This document shows positions 1 to 7,957 of a DNA stretch of 64,000 nucleotides, one piece after another. The stretch is from Niabella yanshanensis. Lineage in GTDB: Bacteria > Bacteroidota > Bacteroidia > Chitinophagales > Chitinophagaceae. The position numbers and the translations under genes are program-made. Position 1 is the first letter of the stretch, and each line of letters begins with the position of its first letter. Under the pieces are notes generated by a model. That model was given only the letters and a program-made list of their open reading frames with translations, had not been told where the DNA came from and did not search any database. The stretch spans positions 3,472,001 to 3,536,000 of the forward strand of contig NZ_CP139960.1 in the NCBI RefSeq assembly GCF_034424215.1, read 5' to 3'.

Positions 1-63
1 GAACCTACGGTCGTGAGGTTTTCTTTTAGGCGTAAAAATTGCTTCACTCTACAAAAACATTGT

Positions 64-789
64 ATGCCCGAAGGTCCTTCCATTCTACTATTAAAAAAGC
101 AATTACAGCCTTTTGTAGGCAAAACGGTAAAGCGCGCCGGCGGATATGGGCCAATGCCCACTGATTGGATCAATGGCCGAAAGCTAAAGGAGGTACAAAC
201 CCATGGCAAGCACCTGTATTTTATTTTTACGAATGGCGTGGTGCAGCTCCACCTGGGACTTTTTGGCGACGTATTGATCAATGAACGCAAAAAGGTAAAC
301 CGGAAGTTTTTCCTGGAATTTGCCAAAGGAGAAATCAACGGCTATGTGGTGAGTGTCAAAAAAATAGAAAGCAAAGAGGATCTTTTTGATCCGCGCACCG
401 ATATTTTGAGTAGTGGTTTTGATGCGGCCTATGTTAAATCCCTGATCGGTAAAAAACCGGAAAAAGAGATAGCCGCGTTATTAATGGATCAACAGATCTT
501 TTCGGGCGCAGGTAATAAGATAAGGGTGGAGGCTTTGTACCGGGCAGGTATACATCCGTTGAGCAAAGCGGGCAAAATTCCTCCAAAGGCATTGAGTAAA
601 TTAATAACCGCAGTGCGTAACTATGCAAAAACCTTCTACCATAACCTGGAAAGAGCCGGGACTAACAAGGATTTTAAGGCCTATCAGCAGGAGCATGATC
701 AGCAGGGCAATGAAATCACCATGAAATATTTAGCTAAAGAGAAACGGAAAGTATACTTTAGTGAGCGCGTACAAAAATTATATAGCTGA
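64..789 (+). CDS. Nei/Fpg-family DNA glycosylase with zincless finger
   Basis: Predicted base-excision repair glycosylase/AP lyase of the Fpg/Nei family (241 aa). The ATG at 64 is chosen because it gives the N-terminus MPEGPS: Pro2 (nucleophile after Met removal) and Glu3 are the family catalytic residues. An in-frame upstream start at 13 would bury them behind 17 residues. The helix-two-turn-helix region follows, with the GAGNKI segment near residue 160. The C-terminal region, where most bacterial members carry a four-Cys zinc finger, contains no cysteines at all, yet keeps the beta-hairpin-like spacing (GNEITMKYLAKEKRKVYF) ending RVQKLYS. This resembles the zincless finger of NEIL1-type enzymes (inference). 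Substrate preference, oxidised pyrimidine or 8-oxoguanine, cannot be told from sequence. Confidence 0.88.
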   Translation: MPEGPSILLLKKQLQPFVGKTVKRAGGYGPMPTDWINGRKLKEVQTHGKHLYFIFTNGVVQLHLGLFGDVLINERKKVNRKFFLEFAKGEINGYVVSVKKIESKEDLFDPRTDILSSGFDAAYVKSLIGKKPEKEIAALLMDQQIFSGAGNKIRVEALYRAGIHPLSKAGKIPPKALSKLITAVRNYAKTFYHNLERAGTNKDFKAYQQEHDQQGNEITMKYLAKEKRKVYFSERVQKLYS

Positions 790-809
790 CTCTTAAGTAT
801 CTTACTATT

Positions 810-1697
810 ATGTCTCTCTTTAGATTAATACCCGACAAGCATGATGTGTTGCAGGACCAGAACGCACCGGAAGAAAAAAATACCTTCAGGCACTGGCTTT
901 ATGTAACTATTTTCCAGAGCAGCACTCCTGCCGGTAAAACCTTTGATATTGGGCTCTTTATTTTAATATTGGCCAATATAATCCTGCTTATCCTCGAAAG
1001 TGTAGAGTCAATTGCTATTGCATACGATAAGATCTTTAATATACTGGACTACTTTTTTATGTTGGTGTTTAGCGTAGAATACCTGCTTCGGCTGTATTGC
1101 GTGCGCGAGGCAAAACGCTATGCCAAAAGTTTTTATGGAGTGGTAGACCTGCTCGCGATCCTGCCATCTTACCTCGAGTTTGTGTTGCCCAACTGGCATA
1201 TGCTAATGATCATCCGTTCTTTCCGTTTGCTAAGGGTATTCAGGATTTTCCGGATGGTGCGGTTCCTGGATGAAAGCCGGTATATGATGTTTGCGCTGAT
1301 AAGAAGTTTCAATAAGATCATGGTATTCCTGTTTTTTATTGTTTTACTTACTGTTTTCCTCGGATCAGTAATGTATGTATTGGAATATGACCATAACCCT
1401 GGTTTCCATAGCATCCCCCAGAGTATTTACTGGGCTATCGTAACCATTACCACTGTTGGTTATGGCGATGTGGCGCCCGTAACAGCTATTGGAAAAATCA
1501 TCGCATCCTTTATTATGATACTGGGTTACGCCATCATTGCGGTTCCTACAGGCATTATGTCGGCATCACTGGTTTCTCAGTACCGGGATATGGATAACGA
1601 CGACAGGGTATGCAGCAAATGCCAAAATAGAAATCATGCTGCGGACGCCCGGTTTTGTAAGAAATGTGGCGCCGAACTTTCAAAACCAGAAAGCTAG
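810..1697 (+). CDS. Voltage-gated-type potassium channel with C-terminal zinc ribbon
   Basis: Inner-membrane ion channel of the six-transmembrane Kv superfamily (295 aa). Hydrophobic segments run from about residue 48 to 260. The S4 segment (about residues 136-152) has regularly spaced arginines (RSFRLLRVFRIFRMVR). The pore helix is followed by the potassium selectivity filter TVGYGD at residues 215-220. After the last helix the cytoplasmic tail ends in a small zinc-ribbon: Cys268/Cys271 and Cys283/Cys286 (CxxC spaced by 11 residues from CxxC). The gene starts 20 bp after the glycosylase stop, so co-transcription is possible, with no functional link known. Potassium selectivity follows from the filter; voltage gating is inferred from S4. 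Confidence 0.9.
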   Translation: MSLFRLIPDKHDVLQDQNAPEEKNTFRHWLYVTIFQSSTPAGKTFDIGLFILILANIILLILESVESIAIAYDKIFNILDYFFMLVFSVEYLLRLYCVREAKRYAKSFYGVVDLLAILPSYLEFVLPNWHMLMIIRSFRLLRVFRIFRMVRFLDESRYMMFALIRSFNKIMVFLFFIVLLTVFLGSVMYVLEYDHNPGFHSIPQSIYWAIVTITTVGYGDVAPVTAIGKIIASFIMILGYAIIAVPTGIMSASLVSQYRDMDNDDRVCSKCQNRNHAADARFCKKCGAELSKPES

Positions 1698-1739
1698 TAC
1701 ACCCATATGATGTTATGAATCTTTAACACTTCCGAAACA

Positions 1740-1779
1740 CTTCGTATTTGGAATTTTATTTTATCTTTGAAATACGAAG
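1740..1779. promoter_or_regulatory. Inverted repeat bracketing the PDZ-gene -7 element (candidate operator)
   Basis: CTTCGTATTT at 1740-1749 and AAATACGAAG at 1770-1779 are perfect 10-bp inverted arms separated by 20 bp. TATCTTTG, a match to the Bacteroidetes -7 element TAnnTTTG, lies at 1762-1769 directly against the right arm. Transcription would begin near the right arm, so the symmetry should act at DNA level as a repressor or activator site. No convincing -33 TTTG was seen. The regulator is unknown. Confidence 0.45.
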
Positions 1780-1823
1780 ATCGACGTAGATCTTTTAAAT
1801 TTATAAAAGGGAAAAAAATAGGC

Positions 1824-2846
1824 ATGAAAAAAATTTTATTGTTTACTGCAGTGGCTTTGCCGGGCATCCTACTGGCTCAGAAGGAGAATGCCGAACCTAA
1901 AGAGCAGGAGCGTATTATTATCACTAAAAAGGGTAATGCAGGTGAAAAATTGAATATTGTGGTGGACGGAGAAAATATTACCGTAAATGGAAAGCCGGTA
2001 GATAAAAATGACAACGGTGATATCACAGTAAAGCGGCTAAAAATTAAAGACGCTAACACTTTTAGCTGGTCGCCGGAGATAGGCTTTGATGACGAAACCG
2101 GCGATATGAATCGGCAGATCCGGGTTTTTCGTGCGCCTAATAAGGCTATGTTAGGCGTTACCACCGAAAAAAGCGATGAAGGGGTTAAAGTAATGAGTGT
2201 GAATGATGAAACAGGTGCCAAGAAGGCTGGTTTACAGAAGGGGGACATTATTACAAAAGTGGATGATAAAATAATAGAAGCGCCCGATCAGCTATCAGAA
2301 AGCCTGAAAGATAAAAAGCCTGGTGATAAGGTTACCATTTATTATAAAAGAGATGGAAAATCAGCTACAGCAGTAGCAGAATTAACTAAATGGAATGCTC
2401 CACAGGTAATGGCTTTCAATGGAAATGGTGCGAATTTTTCAGGTCCCGATATTAATTTTGATGAATTGATGGCGCGTATCCCCAGGAACGATGACAGTGG
2501 AAGCTGGAACAACCGGAACGGCAATTTCAGGATTTACGGAGCACCTGCGTTCGGTATCAATCCTTCAGGACCCAAATTAGGTGTTAAAATCCAGGATGTC
2601 GAAAAAGGAACCGGTGTGAAAATTATTGAACTGGAAAAAGGATCTGATGCAGATAAGGCTGGTTTAAAAGAGGGGGATGTGATTACAGAAGCTAACGGAG
2701 ATATTGTGGAAGGAACAGAGGACCTGTTGGTGCAAACCCGTAGAAGCAAAGCAGGTTCTACATTAAAGTTAAAGGTAGACCGTAGCGGGAAATCGCAGCA
2801 AATAGACGTTGTTTTTAGCAAAAAGCTAAAAACAGCCGATCTCTAA
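1824..2846 (+). CDS. Exported double-PDZ-domain protein
   Basis: Secreted or periplasmic protein of 340 aa. The ATG at 1824 gives a clean signal peptide (MKKILLFTAVALPGILLAQ); a TTG at 1767 lies inside the putative -7 box and is unlikely. Two PDZ domains are visible: one beginning LGVTTEKSDEG (about residues 125-195) and one beginning LGVKIQDVEKG (about 250-330). Both contain the typical AGL..GD.I strand-turn. The stretch between them is Asn/Gly rich. There is no protease domain, so it is not DegP/HtrA; PDZ domains suggest binding of C-termini or unfolded segments of envelope proteins. Two intrinsic terminators follow, so the gene is probably monocistronic. Precise function not recognised. 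Confidence 0.8.
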   Translation: MKKILLFTAVALPGILLAQKENAEPKEQERIIITKKGNAGEKLNIVVDGENITVNGKPVDKNDNGDITVKRLKIKDANTFSWSPEIGFDDETGDMNRQIRVFRAPNKAMLGVTTEKSDEGVKVMSVNDETGAKKAGLQKGDIITKVDDKIIEAPDQLSESLKDKKPGDKVTIYYKRDGKSATAVAELTKWNAPQVMAFNGNGANFSGPDINFDELMARIPRNDDSGSWNNRNGNFRIYGAPAFGINPSGPKLGVKIQDVEKGTGVKIIELEKGSDADKAGLKEGDVITEANGDIVEGTEDLLVQTRRSKAGSTLKLKVDRSGKSQQIDVVFSKKLKTADL

Positions 2847-2900
2847 GCAAACAAAAAGAGTTTTCTGATTGTTGTTTAAATATAGTTTTTGAAGGTAAAG

Positions 2901-2923
2901 TGCCTGAATTTTCAGGCATTTTT
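2901..2923 (+). terminator. Intrinsic terminator after the PDZ gene
   Basis: TGCCTGA / TCAGGCA form a 7-bp stem with a 4-nt loop, followed by five T. It lies about 55 bp past the stop and is the first of two tandem terminators. Confidence 0.7.
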
Positions 2924-2950
2924 AAAAAAGTTTGTGATTTAGGGTTTCGA

Positions 2951-2982
2951 AAGCCGGTAGTAAGATATACTGCCGGCTTTTT
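2951..2982 (+). terminator. Second intrinsic terminator before gatB
   Basis: A 12-bp stem (one G-U pair) between AAGCCGGTAGTA and TACTGCCGGCTT, 5-nt loop, then a T run. It separates the PDZ gene from gatB. Confidence 0.75.
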
Positions 2983-3059
2983 CTTAATACCGGGGTTAAA
3001 CCGGCTTTTTCAAATTTCAAACCCCAAATAAGAAATCCGTCTTATTTTTACAACCTTCC

Positions 3060-4508
3060 ATGAGTACAGTGAACGAACAATACGAAATAGTGATAGGGCT
3101 TGAAGTTCATGCCCAGTTGCTGACGCAAAGCAAATTGTTTTGCGGGGATAGCATTGCGTTTGGAGCAGAGCCTAACACACATGTCAGCCCCATTACCCTG
3201 GCGCACCCGGGTACTTTGCCCAAAATGAACCGCCAGGCTATCGGCCATGCCATTAAAATGGGACTGGCCTGTAACTGCGAAATAGAAAAGAAAAACTATT
3301 TTGCCCGTAAAAATTACTTCTATCCTGATTTGCCTAAGGGTTACCAGATATCCCAGCATACAACCCCCATTTGTAAAGAGGGCTTTGTACCTATTAAAAC
3401 GGAAGCCGGAGAAAAAAATATCCGGTTGAATCGTATCCATATGGAGGAAGATGCTGGTAAAAGCCTGCACGATGTGAATGAGTTTAACACCGCTGTAGAT
3501 TATAACCGGGCAGGTACGCCCCTGATAGAAATCGTAACAGAACCTGATCTGCGTAGCAGCGATGAGGCATTTGCCTATGTAAGCGAGCTGAGAAAACTGG
3601 TCCGCTACCTGGGCGTTTGTGATGGTAATATGGAAGAGGGCAGCATGCGCTGCGACGCCAATGTATCTGTAAGAAAGAAAGGGGATGAGCAGCTGGGCAC
3701 TAAAGTAGAGGTAAAGAACCTGAATTCTATCAGGAATGTAAAACGCGCGATTGATTTCGAAGCGCAACGCCTGATCGATATGCTGGAGGCCGGTGAAACT
3801 ATTAAACAGCAAACAAGAAGCTTTGATGCCGGCAACGGCACTACTTTCGCTATAAGGGATAAAGAGGATGCGGAAGATTATCGCTATTTTCCTGATCCGG
3901 ACCTGACTCCTTTCGATCTGAAAGATGACTTTATTAAGGAGATCAGGGCATCCATTCCTGCTTTACCAGCCGAGCGCGTGGCAATTTATTGTTCGGAATA
4001 CAAATTGCCCGAATACGATGCGTTGGTGCTTACCGAGGAAAAGGAAACAGCCGATTATTTTGAGGCAGCTATTCAGCATACAAAAAATTATAAGGCAGCA
4101 GCCAACTGGTTATTAGGGCCGGTAAAAAACTGGATGAACGAGCATTCAAAATCTATCAACGATTTTGAGTTAAAGCCTGAGCAGATTGCGGCCCTGGTTC
4201 AATGTGTGGACGATGGGAAACTGAGCTTTTCAACTGCATCCACCAAATTGTTCCATTTATTATTGCAAAATCCAACGGTAGCGCCTGCCATACTTGCCGA
4301 GCAAAATAACCTGATCCAACAGTCGGATTCTTCTGAACTGGAACCCGTAATAGATGCTGTATTAGAGCAGTTGGCAGATAAGGTCGCTGCGTATAAAAAA
4401 GGCAAAAAAGGACTGCTGGCTTTATTTGTAGGCGAAGTGATGAAACGTACAAAAGGTAAAGCCGATCCTAAAAAGACCAACGAAATCATATTAGAAAAAT
4501 TAAAGTAG
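3060..4508 (+). CDS. gatB: Asp-tRNA(Asn)/Glu-tRNA(Gln) amidotransferase subunit B
   Basis: Subunit B of the GatCAB complex, which converts misacylated Glu-tRNA(Gln) or Asp-tRNA(Asn) to the amidated form in the cytoplasm. The 482-aa length is typical. Hallmarks: IGLEVHAQL near the N-terminus, HPGTLPKMN, and FYPDLPKGYQISQ at about residues 87-99, part of the kinase-like catalytic cradle. The Lys-rich C-terminal quarter matches the GatB/Yqey tRNA-binding domain. The ATG at 3060 gives the standard N-terminus. gatA and gatC are not in the window, so the complex is encoded at scattered loci, as in many Bacteroidetes. Confidence 0.97.
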   Translation: MSTVNEQYEIVIGLEVHAQLLTQSKLFCGDSIAFGAEPNTHVSPITLAHPGTLPKMNRQAIGHAIKMGLACNCEIEKKNYFARKNYFYPDLPKGYQISQHTTPICKEGFVPIKTEAGEKNIRLNRIHMEEDAGKSLHDVNEFNTAVDYNRAGTPLIEIVTEPDLRSSDEAFAYVSELRKLVRYLGVCDGNMEEGSMRCDANVSVRKKGDEQLGTKVEVKNLNSIRNVKRAIDFEAQRLIDMLEAGETIKQQTRSFDAGNGTTFAIRDKEDAEDYRYFPDPDLTPFDLKDDFIKEIRASIPALPAERVAIYCSEYKLPEYDALVLTEEKETADYFEAAIQHTKNYKAAANWLLGPVKNWMNEHSKSINDFELKPEQIAALVQCVDDGKLSFSTASTKLFHLLLQNPTVAPAILAEQNNLIQQSDSSELEPVIDAVLEQLADKVAAYKKGKKGLLALFVGEVMKRTKGKADPKKTNEIILEKLK

Positions 4509-4572
4509 CATCAGTTCCCGGTCAGTGGTTCATGCGATTGGATGAGCTAGGAGCCGTCAACTTTCAAACAAC

Positions 4573-5745
4573 ATGAAAAAAATACTTTTTGTAGCATCGG
4601 CCCTTCTGGCATTGGTTGCCTGTAAGGAAGATAATGAAAACAGCTTTACCGTTTCTGGGAAAATTACCAACGGTAGCGGTAAAATAGTTTACCTCGAAGA
4701 AGTGCCTATTGGTACCATGAGGCCGGTTATTGTGGATTCTGCCGCGCTCAACAGCGACGGTACATTTAAAATTGAAACGGAAACAGGGGAGTCGGCTATC
4801 TATAATGTACGGCTGGACCAGGGTATGTATCCGGTTGCATCGGTTATTAATGATCAGCCGGCTGTGGAACTGGATGTAGTGATGAACAAGGAAAACAACC
4901 AGTTTTCGGAAAAATATGAAGTAAAAGGTTCTCCCGCCAGCGAAAAAATGAAGACATTCATGTTCGCTTTTAACGAAAAACTGCAAAACGTGTACGCCCA
5001 GGCGACTAAAATCGACAGTCTGCATCAATTGAACAAGCCCGATAGCGTAATTGCTCCATTACTGCAGGCAAGGGCAGAAGGCAGTTCTTACCTAAGAGAT
5101 CTTACATTAAGTGAAATAAAAAAATCGGATAACGCGGCGTTAACCATGTTTATACTGGGATATTACCAGTCTTCAGCCAGTAACCCTGCCGTAGGACTGG
5201 AACCTTTGAGTAACGATGAAGTGAATGCGACTGTTGCTGATATCGTCAAAAAAAATCCATCGCATTCCGGCCTCGCAAACTTGCAAAAAGACCTCAAGGC
5301 GCAAATGGATAATGCCGGTAAAGGAAATCTGGTGGGCAAGCCGGCCCCCGAGTTTACCATGCCTGATGTGAATGGCCGTCCCGTGGCATTGAGTTCCTTC
5401 AAAGGAAAATATGTATTGGTTGACTTTTGGGCCAGCTGGTGTAAGCCTTGCCGCATGGAGAACCCTAATGTAGTAGCAGCTTACAATAAATTTAAGGATA
5501 AGAATTTTACTGTATTGGGTGTTTCGCTGGATCAGTCGAAAGAGCCCTGGTTGAAAGCCATTAAAACCGATAAGCTGGACTGGCCTCAACTGAGTGATCT
5601 GAAATTCTGGGAATCTCCTGTGGTAGCTTTATATGGATTTGAAGGTATTCCTTTTAATGTATTGCTTGATCCCGAAGGCAAGATCATAGCACAGGGTTTA
5701 AGAGGTGCGGATCTCGAAGGCAAGCTGACTGAATTGCTGAAATAG
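4573..5745 (+). CDS. TlpA-like thioredoxin-fold lipoprotein (DUF4369 + AhpC/TSA)
   Basis: Envelope thiol-disulfide oxidoreductase of 390 aa. A lipoprotein signal ends at Cys17 (ALVAC-KED). The N-terminal part (about residues 23-130) matches the DUF4369 beta domain (VSGKITNGSGKIVYLEE). A helical linker follows, then a thioredoxin/TlpA domain from about residue 250 with the redox motif WCKPC (Cys290, Cys293) and a cis-Pro region (GIPFNVLLD). Bacteroidetes encode many such proteins; substrates are mostly unknown. The intergenic region upstream (about 64 bp) carries no strong promoter, and a terminator follows. Confidence 0.88.
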   Translation: MKKILFVASALLALVACKEDNENSFTVSGKITNGSGKIVYLEEVPIGTMRPVIVDSAALNSDGTFKIETETGESAIYNVRLDQGMYPVASVINDQPAVELDVVMNKENNQFSEKYEVKGSPASEKMKTFMFAFNEKLQNVYAQATKIDSLHQLNKPDSVIAPLLQARAEGSSYLRDLTLSEIKKSDNAALTMFILGYYQSSASNPAVGLEPLSNDEVNATVADIVKKNPSHSGLANLQKDLKAQMDNAGKGNLVGKPAPEFTMPDVNGRPVALSSFKGKYVLVDFWASWCKPCRMENPNVVAAYNKFKDKNFTVLGVSLDQSKEPWLKAIKTDKLDWPQLSDLKFWESPVVALYGFEGIPFNVLLDPEGKIIAQGLRGADLEGKLTELLK

Positions 5746-5769
5746 CTTTCGCTTATTTACATTACTGAT

Positions 5770-5814
5770 AACCAAAGTGCGAGGATTTAGAACCCCTTAT
5801 ACTTTGGTTTTTTT
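5770..5814 (+). terminator. Intrinsic terminator after the TlpA-like gene
   Basis: AACCAAAGT (5770-5778) pairs with ACTTTGGTT (5801-5809), and a T-rich tail follows. The 22-nt loop is long but can fold internally. Confidence 0.65.
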
Positions 5815-5922
5815 ATTTATAAGAAATTGCAACCTTTGGAACAACCTGAAAACCGTAATATAAGCAGTCGTAAATATTCATCGACTTAAGGTATATTAAT
5901 GCATCATTAAGAACTATTCTCG

Positions 5923-5930
5923 TAAATTTG
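5923..5930 (+). promoter_or_regulatory. Candidate -7 element for the PurF-type gene
   Basis: TAAATTTG followed by CG matches TAnnTTTG, 17 bp before the ATG at 5948. No good -33 TTTG was found at 18-21 bp, so support is partial. Confidence 0.4.
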
Positions 5931-5947
5931 CGTTTCTTTTCCAGTAT

Positions 5948-7795
5948 ATGAGTGATGCAATTAAACACGAATGCGGCTTAGCCTTCATCAGGCTTCGCAA
6001 AAGTTTCTCCCATTATTTAAAAGAGTACGGAACCGTTATGTGGGGGCTGAATAAGCTATACCTGCTGATGGAAAAACAGCATAACCGCGGACAGGACGGG
6101 GCAGGCATTGCAGCTATTAAGCTCAATGTGGAGCCTGGTCATCCCTTTATGCACCGTATCAGGAGCGCGCAGCCCCAGGCCATTGGTGCCTTGTTCCAGA
6201 ATATTGCCGAAGAAGTCAATGAGCTTACGAAGTATAATCCTGAGATCATTAACCACCCGGGCTTAATGAAAGGGCATGTGAAGTTCTTAGGCGAATTATT
6301 GCTGGGTCATTTGCGTTATGGAACCCAGGGGAAAAATAATGCAGAGTTTTGCCATCCGTTTCTAAAAAGACACACAATAACTACCCGTAACCTTGCGTTG
6401 GCGGGTAATTTTAATTTAGTGAATACCGAAGAGCTTTTTAACAAGCTGGGTATTGAACCCGGGCCCTTTCAAAAGCAAAGCGACCTGGCAGCTATGATGG
6501 AGATAGTGCATAAGCACCTGGTAGATGCGGACGAAGCGTCTCCGGCAAAGCCCGATATCAAAAACGTATTGAAAGAAGTTATTCCCCAGTTTGATGGTGG
6601 ATTTACGGTAGGCGGCGTTACCGGCGATGGTGTTGGATTCGTTTTCAGGGATCCGCATGGCATCAGGCCTTGTTATTATTATATCGATGATGATGTGATA
6701 GTGGCTGCTTCAGAGCGCGCTGCAATTCGAACTACTTTTAATGTAGGCGAAAACGAAGTAAAAGAGCTGATGCCGGGCAATGCTTTGATCGTTCATGAAG
6801 ATGGTAGCTACGAAATTGAAAGCGTAGTAGCGGCCAAAGAGCGCAAAGCCTGTAGTTTTGAGCGTATTTATTTCTCACGCGGAAGCGATGAGAAGATTTA
6901 TAAAGAGCGTAAAGCCCTGGGTTTCAATCTGAGCGAGCAGGTATTGAACGCGATCGATTTCGATTTAAAGAATACGATTTTCTCCTATATTCCGAATACA
7001 GCAGAAGTAGCCTTCCTGGGGTTACAGAAGGGAATGCAGATGTACCTCAATAAAATTAAAATTGAGCGCATCTTAAGCTGGGGAAAGGACTATGACGAAG
7101 AGAAGCTGGAAGAAATGATCAACCGCCGCATCCGGGTGGGCAAAATCGCCATTAAGGATGTAAAAATGCGTACGTTCATTACCGAAGACGCCAGCCGTAA
7201 CGAAATGGTGCAGCACGTGTACGACATCACTTATGGCACCGTAAGGCCGGGAATCGATACCATTGTCATTATCGACGACTCCATTGTACGCGGAACTACA
7301 TTAAAGCAGAGCATTATTAAAATGCTGGCCCGTTTACAACCTAAAAAAATTCTCATCTTATCATCGGCTCCCCAGATCCGTTACCCGGATTGCTACGGAA
7401 TTGACATGAGTAAAATGGGTGATTTTATAGCTTTCAATGCTGCTGTAGAAATTTTGAAAGACCGCGGTCAGGAGCAATTGCTTCATGATCTCTGGCAGCA
7501 ATGCAAAGATCTGAAAGCTCAGAACCTGCTGCATACCGAAAACCTGGTTCAAAAAATTTATAAAAGCAGCACCAGCACAGAAATTTCCAATAAGATCGCC
7601 GAAATGATCACACCCAAAGACCTGGGTCTGCCGGTACAAGTGATCTTCCAGAGCATTGAAGACCTCCATAAAGCGTGTCCTAATAACCTGGGCGACTGGT
7701 ATTTTACCGGTAACTATCCCACCCCGGGTGGTAACCGCGTGGTAAACCAGGCATTTATGAACTATATGGAAGGCAAGAACGAAAGAGGGTACTAG
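5948..7795 (+). CDS. Amidophosphoribosyltransferase, long Bacteroidetes form
   Basis: PurF-family enzyme making 5-phosphoribosylamine from PRPP and glutamine, the first step of de novo purine synthesis. The N-terminal class II glutamine amidotransferase domain has Cys9 as the predicted nucleophile after removal of an eight-residue propeptide (MSDAIKHE-CGLAF), and an RGQDGAG motif. The C-terminal phosphoribosyltransferase domain carries the PRPP loop VIIDDSIVRGTT near residue 440. At 615 aa it is about 100-150 residues longer than E. coli PurF. Long versions are common in Bacteroidetes, where a shorter PurF may coexist, so I leave the symbol blank. It appears monocistronic. Confidence 0.88.
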   Translation: MSDAIKHECGLAFIRLRKSFSHYLKEYGTVMWGLNKLYLLMEKQHNRGQDGAGIAAIKLNVEPGHPFMHRIRSAQPQAIGALFQNIAEEVNELTKYNPEIINHPGLMKGHVKFLGELLLGHLRYGTQGKNNAEFCHPFLKRHTITTRNLALAGNFNLVNTEELFNKLGIEPGPFQKQSDLAAMMEIVHKHLVDADEASPAKPDIKNVLKEVIPQFDGGFTVGGVTGDGVGFVFRDPHGIRPCYYYIDDDVIVAASERAAIRTTFNVGENEVKELMPGNALIVHEDGSYEIESVVAAKERKACSFERIYFSRGSDEKIYKERKALGFNLSEQVLNAIDFDLKNTIFSYIPNTAEVAFLGLQKGMQMYLNKIKIERILSWGKDYDEEKLEEMINRRIRVGKIAIKDVKMRTFITEDASRNEMVQHVYDITYGTVRPGIDTIVIIDDSIVRGTTLKQSIIKMLARLQPKKILILSSAPQIRYPDCYGIDMSKMGDFIAFNAAVEILKDRGQEQLLHDLWQQCKDLKAQNLLHTENLVQKIYKSSTSTEISNKIAEMITPKDLGLPVQVIFQSIEDLHKACPNNLGDWYFTGNYPTPGGNRVVNQAFMNYMEGKNERGY

Positions 7796-7957
7796 CAAAA
7801 CCTTATTCGACCATGTATGAATGAAGCCGGAGCAATCGCGATGGGTTAATACCAGATATAGATATAGTGGCGTTTTGCCAGGTACTGCTTTGTGGATGAA
7901 ATTCGTATAAACGCTAATACCCATCTCATGCAAAGCTTGCTTAATTGTGGAAATAAG

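Noticed and set aside
3048-3812. 254-codon open frame on the minus strand opposite gatB
   Set aside because: It lies wholly antisense to gatB, shows no known domain, and its protein has the composition expected of a shadow frame.
7892-7957. Upstream extension of the GH140-like protein
   Set aside because: The extra residues are hydrophilic and would place the signal peptide internally; ATG 7958 explains the sequence better.
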